Position numbers and translations under genes: made by a program. From the NCBI GenBank assembly GCA_963788325.1, contig CAWBGJ010000014.1, positions 1 through 64,000 on the forward strand: 64,000 bases of DNA, written 5' to 3'. Below, in pieces: positions 41,501 through 50,594 of this stretch (position 1 is the stretch's first letter; the number at the start of each line of letters is the position of its first letter). Source of the DNA: Prado023 sp963788325. GTDB lineage: Bacteria; Actinomycetota; Actinomycetes; S36-B12; CAIYMF01. A model generated the notes under the pieces. It made no database searches. It had not been told where the DNA came from and saw only the letters and a list, made by a program, of their open reading frames with translations.

Positions 41501-42214
41501 GTGTCCGCCCCCGGGAACCCCCAACCACCCGATCGTGATCTCGCGGGGATGGCGGACCTGGCACTCCCCAGTGTCAACCAGACACCTGAGTTGGCCGAGC
41601 GCCGAGCAGCAGTGGCTGGACTGGGCGATGCGCTGCGCGCGCTGACCCAGGCTGCGGTGGCCACCGAGGTGCCGATCGAGGAACTCCGATCGGTCAGTGC
41701 CGACGTGGCTCGCCTCGCGCATCGGTTGGCCGCGACAGCCCGACCCCTGAGTCGGCCATCCTCGGTCGACGACCTTCGGCGGGGGCAGCGCCAGTACAAC
41801 CCCGTCGTCGGCCCAGGTAATCCGATCGCCCCACCCATGCGCGTACGGGTCGAGGCCGGCGTCGCGATCGGCACCTGCACGCTCGGTCTGCCCTACGAGG
41901 GCCCTCTGACGTTTGCGCACGGTGGGATCAGCGCGCTGCTCCTGGACCAGATCATGGGATACGCCACCGCAGCGGCCGGCTATCCAGCCGTCACAGGCCG
42001 ACTGAGCGTGCGCTACCGCACCGCGGTTCCCCTCGGATCACCCCTGGTGCTGCGCGGTGAGGTCCTCGATGTCCTCGGCGTGCGGGTCGCCGTCCGCGGG
42101 ACCATCAGCCTGGCCGGGGACGACTCCGGCGCCTTGGTCGAGGCCGACGGACGCTTCCTCATGCTCCGCCCCGAGCAGGCGCAGCGCCTGTTCGGCTCCG
42201 GCACGTCGAGTTGA
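41501..42214 (+). CDS. PaaI-type hotdog thioesterase
   Basis: This 237-residue protein has a C-terminal hotdog domain: LPYEGPLTFAHGGISALLLD and QIMGYATAAAGYPAVTGRLS, then VRYRTAVPLGSPLVLRGEV. HGGISALLLD matches the HGGxxxxLxD active-site region of acyl-CoA thioesterases. The N-terminal about 100 residues are helical and not part of the core fold. It starts with GTG and is divergent from the M6 protease gene. It probably hydrolyses an acyl-CoA in the cytosol; the acyl group is unknown. Confidence 0.85.
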   Translation: MSAPGNPQPPDRDLAGMADLALPSVNQTPELAERRAAVAGLGDALRALTQAAVATEVPIEELRSVSADVARLAHRLAATARPLSRPSSVDDLRRGQRQYNPVVGPGNPIAPPMRVRVEAGVAIGTCTLGLPYEGPLTFAHGGISALLLDQIMGYATAAAGYPAVTGRLSVRYRTAVPLGSPLVLRGEVLDVLGVRVAVRGTISLAGDDSGALVEADGRFLMLRPEQAQRLFGSGTSS

Positions 42215-42688
42215 CCCCACACCAGTTCTGGTGCGCCGGGCGGGCAACGACCCGGGGAGATGGCATCGGACTCAGGGTGGGGCCGGCCTGGATTCCCTGA
42301 CGGAACCTTGCCGTCCGCTTGGTCGCGTATCGCCGTATGCACCAGCCCGGGACCCAACCCTGCCGCGGATGTGGTCGTTACCCGGGCGTTCTCGCACGGT
42401 TCCAGCGACCACTGACCCGGCAAGGTCCGTCGACGCGCCCTGTTGAGGACCCTCGGACGACCGCAACCGCTGCAAGGTTGCTCAGGCACCGGGTTGAAGA
42501 CCCCCGGGCATGGCTGCGTCACGCGTCGACTCCGTAGCCGCGCCCTATCGCGCGCCCAGCAGGTTCCGGTTCGAACACCCCACGGGTTACCTCTCCCTGC
42601 GGGTCCCCTGTCCGGCCGAGATGTCGACCTCGTCACCGTGGGCTCCAGCCGAATCGGCAGGGGGCTCCCGCGCCATCGGCCGCAGCGC
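42215..42688. other. Intergenic region, nothing recognised
   Basis: This 474-bp spacer separates two convergent genes. No frame on either strand has identifiable features, and no clear terminator hairpin with a T tract is visible. Confidence 0.4.
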
Positions 42689-43927
42689 TCAAACGTCGGC
42701 GAGGTCGGCATCGGGACTCTTCAGCCTGCAAACGTCCACAGTCCGCCCCGAGGCAACCAGGGCGTCGATCTGATCGTTGACATCCCAGACGTTGACATTC
42801 ATGCCCCCGACCACCCGCACGGAGTCCTCGACTCCAGTGACCCAGAACGCGAGGAACTCGCCGGTGTCGACCGCACCGCGGTACACGACTCGCGCGCCGG
42901 CCATCAGCGGTCCGAAGCCCGAGAGCTCCATGCCCAGGTCGTACTGGTCGGTGAAGAAGTACGGCACCCGGTCGTAGGACATGACCTCACCGAGCATCGA
43001 GCGCGCCGCTGCCTTGCCCTGCCGATCGGCGTTGGCCCAGTGCTCCACCCGCAGTCGCTCGCCCAGAACGGGATGCATCGCGTTGGCCACATCGCCGGCG
43101 GCGTACACGTCCTGACCGGCACTCAGGCTGGCGTCCACGAGCACGCCATCGTTCACGGCGAGCCCCGCTGCCTGGGCGATCTCGACGTTGGGGACAGCTC
43201 CGATACCGATGACGACCTCGTCGGCCGGCACCACCTCTCCGGAGGCGAGCCGCACCCCCGTGATGCACCCCTCACCCGCTTCGAATCCGGTGACCTCCGC
43301 CTGCATCCGCAGGTCCACGCCGTTGCGCATGTGCAGGTCAGCGAAGTAGCTCCCGAGCTCGGTGCCCAGCACGGGCTCGAGCGGGACGTCCTCCCGGCCG
43401 AGAACAGTGACCGGGTTGCCGTAGCCACGTGCCGCCGCAGCCACCTCCAGGCCGATCCAGCCCGCCCCGACGATGACGACCCGGCGATCCCCGGGGGCCA
43501 GGACATCGCGCAGCGCCTCGGAGTCGGCGTATGTGCGCAGGTAGTGCACGCCCATGAGATCCGGGAAGGCCTGCCCGCCCAGGCGCCGAGCTGAGGCCCC
43601 CGTCGCGAGCAGGAGCTTGGCGTAGCCCACTGGACCGCAACCCTTGAGGACCACCTCGTGCGCGTCGAGGTCCAGGGACTCGACCCACTGCCCACGGCGC
43701 AGGTCGATGTCGTGCTCGACGTACCACTGCTCAGGGTGGACCTGCGCCGCCGCGCGTTCGGCCCGCCCGCTCAGGAAGTGCTTGGACAGGGGTGGGCGCT
43801 CGTAGGGCACCTCGTCCTCGCCTGCCAGGAGGACCACCGGCCCGGCGAATCCCTCGTCGCGCAGGGCCGCTGCGGCACTCGCGCCAGCCAGTCCCCCGCC
43901 GATGATCACGAACGTCTCCTGCGTCAT
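42689..43927 (-). CDS. FAD/NAD(P)-dependent ferredoxin-reductase-like oxidoreductase
   Basis: This 412-residue flavoprotein has two Rossmann motifs: TFVIIGGGLAGASAAAALRD for FAD at the N-terminus and VVIVGAGWIGLEVAAAARGY for NAD(P) in the middle. The second FAD motif is SAGQDVYAAGDVANA, followed by HWANADRQGKAAARSMLG. The C-terminal Reductase_C domain includes VPYFFTDQYDLGMELSG. The layout is that of reductases that pass electrons to ferredoxins or P450/Rieske oxygenases. No partner ferredoxin or oxygenase gene is adjacent. Confidence 0.9.
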   Translation of the reverse strand: MTQETFVIIGGGLAGASAAAALRDEGFAGPVVLLAGEDEVPYERPPLSKHFLSGRAERAAAQVHPEQWYVEHDIDLRRGQWVESLDLDAHEVVLKGCGPVGYAKLLLATGASARRLGGQAFPDLMGVHYLRTYADSEALRDVLAPGDRRVVIVGAGWIGLEVAAAARGYGNPVTVLGREDVPLEPVLGTELGSYFADLHMRNGVDLRMQAEVTGFEAGEGCITGVRLASGEVVPADEVVIGIGAVPNVEIAQAAGLAVNDGVLVDASLSAGQDVYAAGDVANAMHPVLGERLRVEHWANADRQGKAAARSMLGEVMSYDRVPYFFTDQYDLGMELSGFGPLMAGARVVYRGAVDTGEFLAFWVTGVEDSVRVVGGMNVNVWDVNDQIDALVASGRTVDVCRLKSPDADLADV

Positions 43928-44100
43928 GACTGCCTCCCGTGCGGTGTGGGCGACCCGCGCGAGAGCGTCGGGCGGGTCAGGTCAGGTCCGATCTCAGGTC
44001 GTCCTCCGACCGTAGGGCGCCGACGGTCCACCGGCTACCGCAGACCGCGGCCGGTCGGAGGGCGCACGGCGCAGACGTGACCGAGGACGCGTCGGGTGGG

Positions 44101-45342
44101 TCAGGCCACGAGCAGCGCGATCAGGGTCACGTTGAGCACGCTGATCGCCGCAGCGACGATGCCCGCCACCACCATGGTGCGGCGCCGGTTCACCAGGTCG
44201 CCCATCAACTCGCGATCGCTGGTCATCACCACCAGCGGCACCAGGGCGAAAGGGATGCCGAAGGAGAGCACGACCTGCGAGATGACCAGCGCCTCGGTGG
44301 TGTCGACCCCGAGCGCGAGGATGCCCAGGGCCGGGACCAGGGCGATCATCCGGCGGACGCCCAGCGGGATCCGCCGCCCGCCGAAGCCCTCGAGGATCAC
44401 CGCGCCGGCGTAGGTGCCCACGCTCGAGGAGGCAAGTGCGCTGGCCAGCAGAGCCAGTGCGAACAGCAGGGCAGCGACAGATCCCAGAACCGCAGCGAAC
44501 GCCGCGTGCGCCTCCTGGATGGTCTCGGCGCCGGAGCCCTCCAACGCCGCCGCGGCGGCCACCAGCATCGCCACGTTCACGGTCCCGGCCAGGATCATCG
44601 CCAGGCCGACGTCCACCCGCGTGGCGGCCAGGATCTGCTGCCGGCCGACCGGATCCGCTGAGACGTCCCCGTGCCGGTCGCGCACGAGCGCCCCGTGCAG
44701 CCAAATCGCGTGCGGCATGACCGTGGCACCCAGGATCCCGGTAGCCAGGACCAGGCTGTCCAAGCCCGCCAGCCGCGGCACCAGCCCACTGGCCACCCCC
44801 GCCAACGACGGGGTGGCAGCGACGGCCGACCACAGGAACCCGACGAGGACGACCCCCAGCAGCATCAGGATGGCGCGCTCGTAGCGCACCTGCCCACGCT
44901 GGGACTGGATGCCCAGGATCACCAGGGAGACCAGCCCGGTCACCACTCCGCCCAGGATCAGTGGCATGCCGAAGAGCAGTTGCAGAGCGATCGCCCCGCC
45001 GATGACCTCGGCCAGGTCAGTCGCGATGGCCACGGCCTCGGACTGCACCATGAGACCCACGCGCACAGGGCGGGAGTAGCGGGCCTGGCAGAGCTCGGGC
45101 AGCGTCCTGCCGGTGGCGATGGTCACCTTGGCAGCCAGGTACTGCACGAGCACGGCGGTGAGGTTCGCCACGACGATCACCCAGAGCAGCAGGTAGCCGA
45201 ACCGCGCACCCGCAGCGACGTTGGTGCCGACGTTGCCCGGATCGATGTAGGCCACGGCCGCCACGAACCCCGGGCCCAGCAGCATCAGGGTCCGGCGCAG
45301 ACGCGCGGAGGTCACCGTCGAGGGCTGCATCGCCGGCTCCAT
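44101..45342 (-). CDS. mntH: Nramp-family divalent metal transporter
   Basis: This Nramp transporter of about 413 residues has 11 or so membrane spans. Span 1 holds the metal-binding DPGN (GFVAAVAYIDPGNVGTNVAA) and span 6 the MPH motif (GATVMPHAIWLHGALV). It imports Mn2+ or Fe2+ with protons across the plasma membrane. The ATG at 45342 is taken as start; a TTG at 45366 is also in frame. It is divergent from ileS with about 140 bp between. No obvious MntR or Fur box is visible to me in that gap. Confidence 0.92.
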   Translation of the reverse strand: MEPAMQPSTVTSARLRRTLMLLGPGFVAAVAYIDPGNVGTNVAAGARFGYLLLWVIVVANLTAVLVQYLAAKVTIATGRTLPELCQARYSRPVRVGLMVQSEAVAIATDLAEVIGGAIALQLLFGMPLILGGVVTGLVSLVILGIQSQRGQVRYERAILMLLGVVLVGFLWSAVAATPSLAGVASGLVPRLAGLDSLVLATGILGATVMPHAIWLHGALVRDRHGDVSADPVGRQQILAATRVDVGLAMILAGTVNVAMLVAAAAALEGSGAETIQEAHAAFAAVLGSVAALLFALALLASALASSSVGTYAGAVILEGFGGRRIPLGVRRMIALVPALGILALGVDTTEALVISQVVLSFGIPFALVPLVVMTSDRELMGDLVNRRRTMVVAGIVAAAISVLNVTLIALLVA

Positions 45343-45485
45343 CGTCGTTCCCGGCGCACGACGCAACTATCCCAGCCCGTGGCGGCGACCACGTACGTGG
45401 CAGGGGGCGCGCTCCCGGCACGCGGGGAGCACGCCTGCGGGGCGCCACTAGAATCGGCACCTGCCCCCGACTGAGGACACGACCC

Positions 45486-48400
45486 ATGAACGCGCACCCC
45501 ACTGGACCCACGCCTGACGCGGCTGCACCCGACGCGGCCGCCACGAGTGCTGCCCGGCCCTACGCCGAGGTCCCGGCGAAGGTCGACCTGCCCGCGCTGG
45601 ACCGCGAGGTCATGGCCCACTGGGCCACGCACGACGTCTTCCACCGCTCCCTGGCCCAGCGCGAGGGCGCGCCGGAGTGGACGTTCTACGAGGGTCCGCC
45701 GACCGCGAATGGCAAGCCGGGCACCCACCACGTCGAGGCCCGCGTGTTCAAGGACGTGTTCCCCCGGTTCCGCACCATGCGCGGCTACCACGTGGGTCGC
45801 AAGGCTGGTTGGGACTGCCACGGGCTGCCAGTCGAGCTGGCCGTCGAGAAGGAGCTGGGCTTCACAGGCAAGGGCGACATCGAGGCCTACGGCGTCGCGG
45901 AGTTCAACGCCCGCTGCCGTGAGTCGGTGCTGCGCCACGTGGATGAGTTCGCGGTGCTCACCGAGCGCATGGGCTACTGGGTCGACATGGACGACGCCTA
46001 CTGGACGATGGACTCGTCATACGTGCAGAGCGTCTGGTGGTCGCTGAAGCAGATCTTCGACAAGGGCCTGCTCGTCCAGGACCACCGGGTCAGCCCATAC
46101 TGCCCGAGATGCGGGACCGGCCTGTCCGATCATGAGCTCGCCCAGGGCTACGAGGACGTCGTCGACCCGTCGGTCTACGTCCGCATGCCCGTCACCTCAG
46201 GTCCCCTGGCGCAGCGCTTCCCCGGGGTGAGCCTGCTGGTCTGGACCACCACCCCGTGGACGCTGGTGTCCAACACCGCCGTCGCGGTCAAGCCGGACGC
46301 CACCTACCAGGTGGTGCGGGTGCCCGGCGAGTTCGGCGACTCGGAGCTGCTGGTCATCGCTGAGGCACTGCGCGAGGCGAAGCTGCCCGAGGGCCACGAG
46401 GTCCTGGCCTCGCTGCCGGGCCGGGATCTGGAGCACACCGGTTACTCCCGGCCATTCGACCTGATCGACATCCCCGACGCGCACTACGTGATCCTTGCCG
46501 ACTACGTCACCACCGAGGACGGCTCGGGCCTGGTCCACCAGGCGCCCGCCTTCGGCGCCGACGACCTTGTCTCGTGCCGCTCGTACGGGCTTCCGGTGGT
46601 CAACCCGCTGCAGCCCGACGGCACGTTCGACCCGGCGGTGCCGATGGTCGGCGGCATGTTCTTCAAGTCCGCCGACCCGAGCCTGGTGGCCGACCTCGAG
46701 ACCCGTGGCCTGATGTTCCGCCACGAGCAGTTCGAGCACTCCTACCCGCACTGCTGGCGCTGCCACACACCGCTGGTCTACTACGCCCAGCCGTCCTGGT
46801 ACATCCGGACCACCGCCATCAAGGACGCCCTGGTCCGGGAGAACGAGGGCACCGCGTGGCATCCGAGCACGATCCAGTGGGGTCGGTACGGCGACTGGCT
46901 GGCCAACAACGTGGACTGGGCGCTGTCGCGCAACCGCTACTGGGGCACGCCGCTGCCGATCTGGCGCTGCACCGAGGAGCACCTGACCTGCATCGGATCG
47001 CTGGCCGAGCTCGGCGAGCTCGCGGGCCAGGAGCTCAGCGGGCTCGACCCGCACCGACCCTTCGTGGACGACGTGACGTTCGACTGTCCGGAATGCGGTG
47101 GCCTGGCCGCCCGCGTGCCCGAGGTGATCGACGGCTGGTACGACAGCGGCGCGATGCCCTTCGCGCAATGGGGCTACCCCCACACCGGTGCGGAGATCTT
47201 CGCGCGCAAGTACCCCGCCGACTTCATCTGCGAAGCCATCGACCAGACCCGCGGGTGGTTCTACACCCTGATGGCGGTCGGCACCTTGGTCTTCGACCAG
47301 TCCTCGTACCGGACCGTGCTGTGCCTGGGCCACATCCTCGACGAGGACGGCCGCAAGATGAGCAAGCACCTGGGCAACATCCTCGAGCCGATCCCGCTCA
47401 TGGACACCTACGGAGCCGACGCCGTGCGCTGGTTCATGCTCGCCGCCGGCTCCCCGTGGCAGGCCCGACGGGTGGGCCACACCGCGATCGCCGACGTGGT
47501 CCGCCGCACCCTGCTGACCTACTGGAACACTGTGTCGTTCCAATCGCTGTACGCGCGGACCGCGGGCTTCGTACCCGACCCGGCTGGTGCGCCGGCCGTG
47601 ACTGACCGGCCGGTGCTGGACCGCTGGGCGCTCGGCGAGGCCAGCAGGTTGGCCCGCGAGGTCACCGAGGCACTGGACACCTACGACACCCAGCGGGCGG
47701 GCCGGCTGCTTGCCGCCTACATCGACGACCTGTCCAACTGGTACGTGCGCCGTTCGCGACGCCGGTTCTGGGACGGCGACGCCGCGGCGCTGTACACGCT
47801 GCACGACTGTCTGCGGACGGTGACGCTGCTGATGGCCCCGTTCACCCCCTTCATCACCGAGCGGGTCTGGAGCGACCTCTACGCGAGTTCGGCTGACGAC
47901 TCGGTGCACCTGCAGGACTGGCCCGAGGACTCCGGCGAGTTGGCCGACCCGGACCTGGCCGCGCAGGTCGGACTCGTCCGGAGGCTGGTGGAACTGGGTC
48001 GGGCGGCCCGCGCCGAGGGCAAGGTCCGCACCCGCCAGCCGCTGGGCCGGGCCCTGGTGTCCGCGCCCGGCTGGGAGCGCATGCCGGTCGAGCTGGGCAG
48101 CCAGTTGGCTGAGGAGCTCAACGTCGTCTCGGTCGTGAGCCTCGGGGGTGCGGGCGACGCGACCACCGACGAGTTGGTGCACGTGTCGGTCAAGGCGAAC
48201 TTCCGCTCACTGGGCCGCCGGTTCGGCAAGGGCACCCAGGCCGTGGCCTCAGCGATCGCCGCCGCAGACCCCGTAGTGCTGACAGCGGCCGTGCGCACCG
48301 CGGGGTCGGCGATGGTCGAGGTCGAGGGCGCGCCGGTCGAGGTCGGCGCGGACGACCTGATCATCACTGAGACGCCCCGTGAGGGCTGGGCCGTCGCCAC

Positions 48401-48707
48401 CGACGCCGGGGAGACCCTGGCCCTGGACCTGACGCTGACCCCCGCGCTGGTGGGGCGTGGGCTGGCGCGCGAGGTGGTCCGGACCGTCCAGGAGGCCCGC
48501 AAGGCCGCCGGGCTGGCCGTCAGCGACCGGATCGAGCTGTGGCTCGAAGCGGACTCCCCCGAGCTCTCGGGCGCGCTGGACGCACACACGGGCGACATCG
48601 CCGCCGAGGTCCTGGCCGTGTCCATCCATCGCGAACCGGCACCGGCCGATGCCCACACCGGGCGCGACGCCGACCTCAGCCTGACGTTCGGGCTGCGCCT
48701 GGCGTGA
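45486..48707 (+). CDS. ileS: Isoleucyl-tRNA synthetase (type 2)
   Basis: This intact 1073-residue class I aminoacyl-tRNA synthetase charges tRNA-Ile. The HIGH-equivalent is GTHH in EGPPTANGKPGTHHVEARV (about 79-82) and the KMSKS-equivalent is KMSKH (624-628). CEAIDQTRGWFYTLM and the long C-terminal anticodon-binding and tail region match the longer, eukaryote-like type of bacterial IleRS. An N-terminal Ala/Pro extension (about 1-25) is not conserved. GAGGACACGACCC precedes the ATG. The short leader (about 35-40 bases after a TAGAAT -10-like box at 45448) leaves no room for the T-box that controls ileS in some actinobacteria. Confidence 0.97.
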   Translation: MNAHPTGPTPDAAAPDAAATSAARPYAEVPAKVDLPALDREVMAHWATHDVFHRSLAQREGAPEWTFYEGPPTANGKPGTHHVEARVFKDVFPRFRTMRGYHVGRKAGWDCHGLPVELAVEKELGFTGKGDIEAYGVAEFNARCRESVLRHVDEFAVLTERMGYWVDMDDAYWTMDSSYVQSVWWSLKQIFDKGLLVQDHRVSPYCPRCGTGLSDHELAQGYEDVVDPSVYVRMPVTSGPLAQRFPGVSLLVWTTTPWTLVSNTAVAVKPDATYQVVRVPGEFGDSELLVIAEALREAKLPEGHEVLASLPGRDLEHTGYSRPFDLIDIPDAHYVILADYVTTEDGSGLVHQAPAFGADDLVSCRSYGLPVVNPLQPDGTFDPAVPMVGGMFFKSADPSLVADLETRGLMFRHEQFEHSYPHCWRCHTPLVYYAQPSWYIRTTAIKDALVRENEGTAWHPSTIQWGRYGDWLANNVDWALSRNRYWGTPLPIWRCTEEHLTCIGSLAELGELAGQELSGLDPHRPFVDDVTFDCPECGGLAARVPEVIDGWYDSGAMPFAQWGYPHTGAEIFARKYPADFICEAIDQTRGWFYTLMAVGTLVFDQSSYRTVLCLGHILDEDGRKMSKHLGNILEPIPLMDTYGADAVRWFMLAAGSPWQARRVGHTAIADVVRRTLLTYWNTVSFQSLYARTAGFVPDPAGAPAVTDRPVLDRWALGEASRLAREVTEALDTYDTQRAGRLLAAYIDDLSNWYVRRSRRRFWDGDAAALYTLHDCLRTVTLLMAPFTPFITERVWSDLYASSADDSVHLQDWPEDSGELADPDLAAQVGLVRRLVELGRAARAEGKVRTRQPLGRALVSAPGWERMPVELGSQLAEELNVVSVVSLGGAGDATTDELVHVSVKANFRSLGRRFGKGTQAVASAIAAADPVVLTAAVRTAGSAMVEVEGAPVEVGADDLIITETPREGWAVATDAGETLALDLTLTPALVGRGLAREVVRTVQEARKAAGLAVSDRIELWLEADSPELSGALDAHTGDIAAEVLAVSIHREPAPADAHTGRDADLSLTFGLRLA

Positions 48708-48737
48708 CCCCGCAGGACGGTCGAGCTTCTCCACGCC

Positions 48738-48777
48738 GGCGACGCTTCGGAGACCGTAGGTCCACCGCAGCGTCGCC
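48738..48777 (+). terminator. Hairpin downstream of ileS
   Basis: A perfect 9-bp inverted repeat, GGCGACGCT (48738-48746) and AGCGTCGCC (48769-48777), lies 30 bases after the ileS stop. There is no T tract, so it may be an mRNA-end hairpin or a factor-assisted terminator rather than a classic intrinsic one. Confidence 0.45.
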
Positions 48778-48893
48778 ACGACGACGCGCAGGTGGACCAA
48801 CTCGGACTCGCGGCCGTCTGGGTGGGGCGACGCGAGGCGGGCGGTGTGGACGGGGAGCACGGATTGTCAGACAGCGGTGGCAGGGTGAGGCCC

Positions 48894-50189
48894 ATGCAGA
48901 CGCAGGATCCGCGGGTGGACCGCTATCGGGGGGCGGTCTACCAGGCTGAGGACACCATCGCCTCCGTGATGAGACGGCCCCATCGCGCCGTGCGGATCGG
49001 CAGGCGCGTGGTCACGCTGCCCCCGGAGGTGCGCTTCGGCTCGTTGGCCGGCGTGCAGTCCTACGTGGATGCGGTTCTGGCCGAGCCGGCGACTCTCGCC
49101 GAGTACCCCGATCGGGGCCCGGTCCTCGTGGCGTCCCGGCGCGGATTCCGCAAGGCCACCTACTCCGCCGGGACCATCAACATCCCCTCGATCGATCCCC
49201 GTGGCCGCTGGGCGCTGTCCAGGGCGGTGGTCCTGCACGAGGTGGCACACCACCTCGCGGGGGTGCCCGGACATGGTCGGGAGTTCCGAGCCGCCCTAGT
49301 GCACCTGTACGACCTGCACCTGGGCCCGGACTCCGCTGCAATGCTGGGGCACCTGTTCGCTCCCCTGGAACGGCTTCCAGAACCAGTGGACGCGGCCGCC
49401 GACGACGACCAGGTGCGCAGGGTGTCCGCCCTGCTGGCAAAGGCCGAATCCACATCCTCGTCCGACGAGGCCGAGGCCTACCTGGCCAAGGCCGGGCTGG
49501 TCGCGCAGCGCCACAGCGTGGACATGGCACTCGCCGCCCTCGACCGCTCCGCCCAGCCAGACACCCCCACGCACCGGATGCTGAGCATCGGCGAACCCCG
49601 CCGCGCCTTGAACAAGCGACTCGCGAGCCTGGCGATCGCCATCGCCCGGGCCTGGGGCGTCCGGGTGGACATCGGGCCAGGCTCGACCTATGTGCTGGTG
49701 TACGGCCTGCCGGGCGACCTCGACCGCGTCGAGTCGGTCTTCGCCACCGCAAGCTCGGTGATGCAGGCCAAGGCGCACGACCATGTGCAGTCCGGGAGAT
49801 GGCGGGGCACCACGTACCGACCAATCGACGGGTCACCGGAGCGCCCGGTCACCGCAGCCCTGGCCCGCAACGCCTTCTGCGTGGGGTTCGTGTCCCGGCT
49901 GGGCCGCAACCTGGCGCAGGCGGCCGCGGCCGCTCGGCGCGGTGATGCCGGTGCAGGGGTGCCAGCGGCTGATCACCAGGGTCGCGCCCAGCGCGTGGAT
50001 GTGGCGCTGCGTGCGCGGGAGGTGGCGATCACCGACTACTACCGCGCCACCTCGCACGCGAAGGGTACGTGGCGGGGGTCGGCAAGCTCCGCGGGCAGCG
50101 CCACGCACAGCCGTCAGGCCGGTGAACGGGCCGCCGACGAGTACGGTCGGAGCCCAGTCGCCGGCGGACGCAGGGCGCTGGGCCGATGA
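48894..50189 (+). CDS. DUF2786 / metallohydrolase-like protein
   Basis: This 431-residue protein has two parts. Residues about 1-165 contain an HExxH zinc motif, VVLHEVAHHLAG, with a following HGREFRAALVHLYD that may give the third ligand, as in a small actinobacterial metallohydrolase family. Residues about 180-300 are DUF2786-like (VRRVSALLAKAESTSSSDEA, QRHSVDMALAAL). The C-terminal about 80 residues are low-complexity and Arg/Ser-rich. The start at 48894 follows GGTGAGG. There is no signal peptide. The function is unknown; the conserved zinc site suggests a protease or related hydrolase. Confidence 0.78.
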   Translation: MQTQDPRVDRYRGAVYQAEDTIASVMRRPHRAVRIGRRVVTLPPEVRFGSLAGVQSYVDAVLAEPATLAEYPDRGPVLVASRRGFRKATYSAGTINIPSIDPRGRWALSRAVVLHEVAHHLAGVPGHGREFRAALVHLYDLHLGPDSAAMLGHLFAPLERLPEPVDAAADDDQVRRVSALLAKAESTSSSDEAEAYLAKAGLVAQRHSVDMALAALDRSAQPDTPTHRMLSIGEPRRALNKRLASLAIAIARAWGVRVDIGPGSTYVLVYGLPGDLDRVESVFATASSVMQAKAHDHVQSGRWRGTTYRPIDGSPERPVTAALARNAFCVGFVSRLGRNLAQAAAAARRGDAGAGVPAADHQGRAQRVDVALRAREVAITDYYRATSHAKGTWRGSASSAGSATHSRQAGERAADEYGRSPVAGGRRALGR

Positions 50190-50594
50190 TGTCGGCTCTG
50201 GCCCGTATCGACGCCCTCTGGGACGCAACGGACCGAGTTCCTGGTCGGCGAGTCCGCTGGCATGGGGATGGACCTGGTCTGCCTCAATGCTCTGACTCCA
50301 CAGGCTGAGGCCCGCTCCCGGTCCTCGGGGATCGCAGAGTCGTGAGCCTTGCCACCACCGTCAGGGTGTGATGGCTCCAGGAAGCGCGACGAGGCGCGAA
50401 CACGCGGCGAAGAACAGACATGGCCAAGCCCCCCAGAGCGCGCCGAACAACCACCCGCAGCGCCCGCTGCAGCTCAGCGCCCGGGATCAGTTCCCCTTGG
50501 GGCCTCAGGGTCTCCTGCGTAGGGGTGCGTCGAGCGGGTCACGCCCTCCTCGCATCGCCCGGTCCCCCCTCCGGACTGCGGCTAGGGTGGTTGA
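50190..50594. other. Intergenic region before the mrp operon
   Basis: This 405-bp spacer should contain the mrp promoter. I do not see a strong consensus promoter or an operator. No gene is supported on either strand. Confidence 0.4.

Noticed and set aside
45366..45485. Possible T-box leader of ileS
   Set aside because: Some actinobacterial ileS genes have T-boxes, but the roughly 120-bp gap has no antiterminator/anti-sequestrator motif or specifier loop, and a -10-like box sits only about 35 bases from the ATG.
46197..48182. 661-residue open frame antisense to ileS
   Set aside because: Low-complexity shadow of a conserved gene on the other strand.
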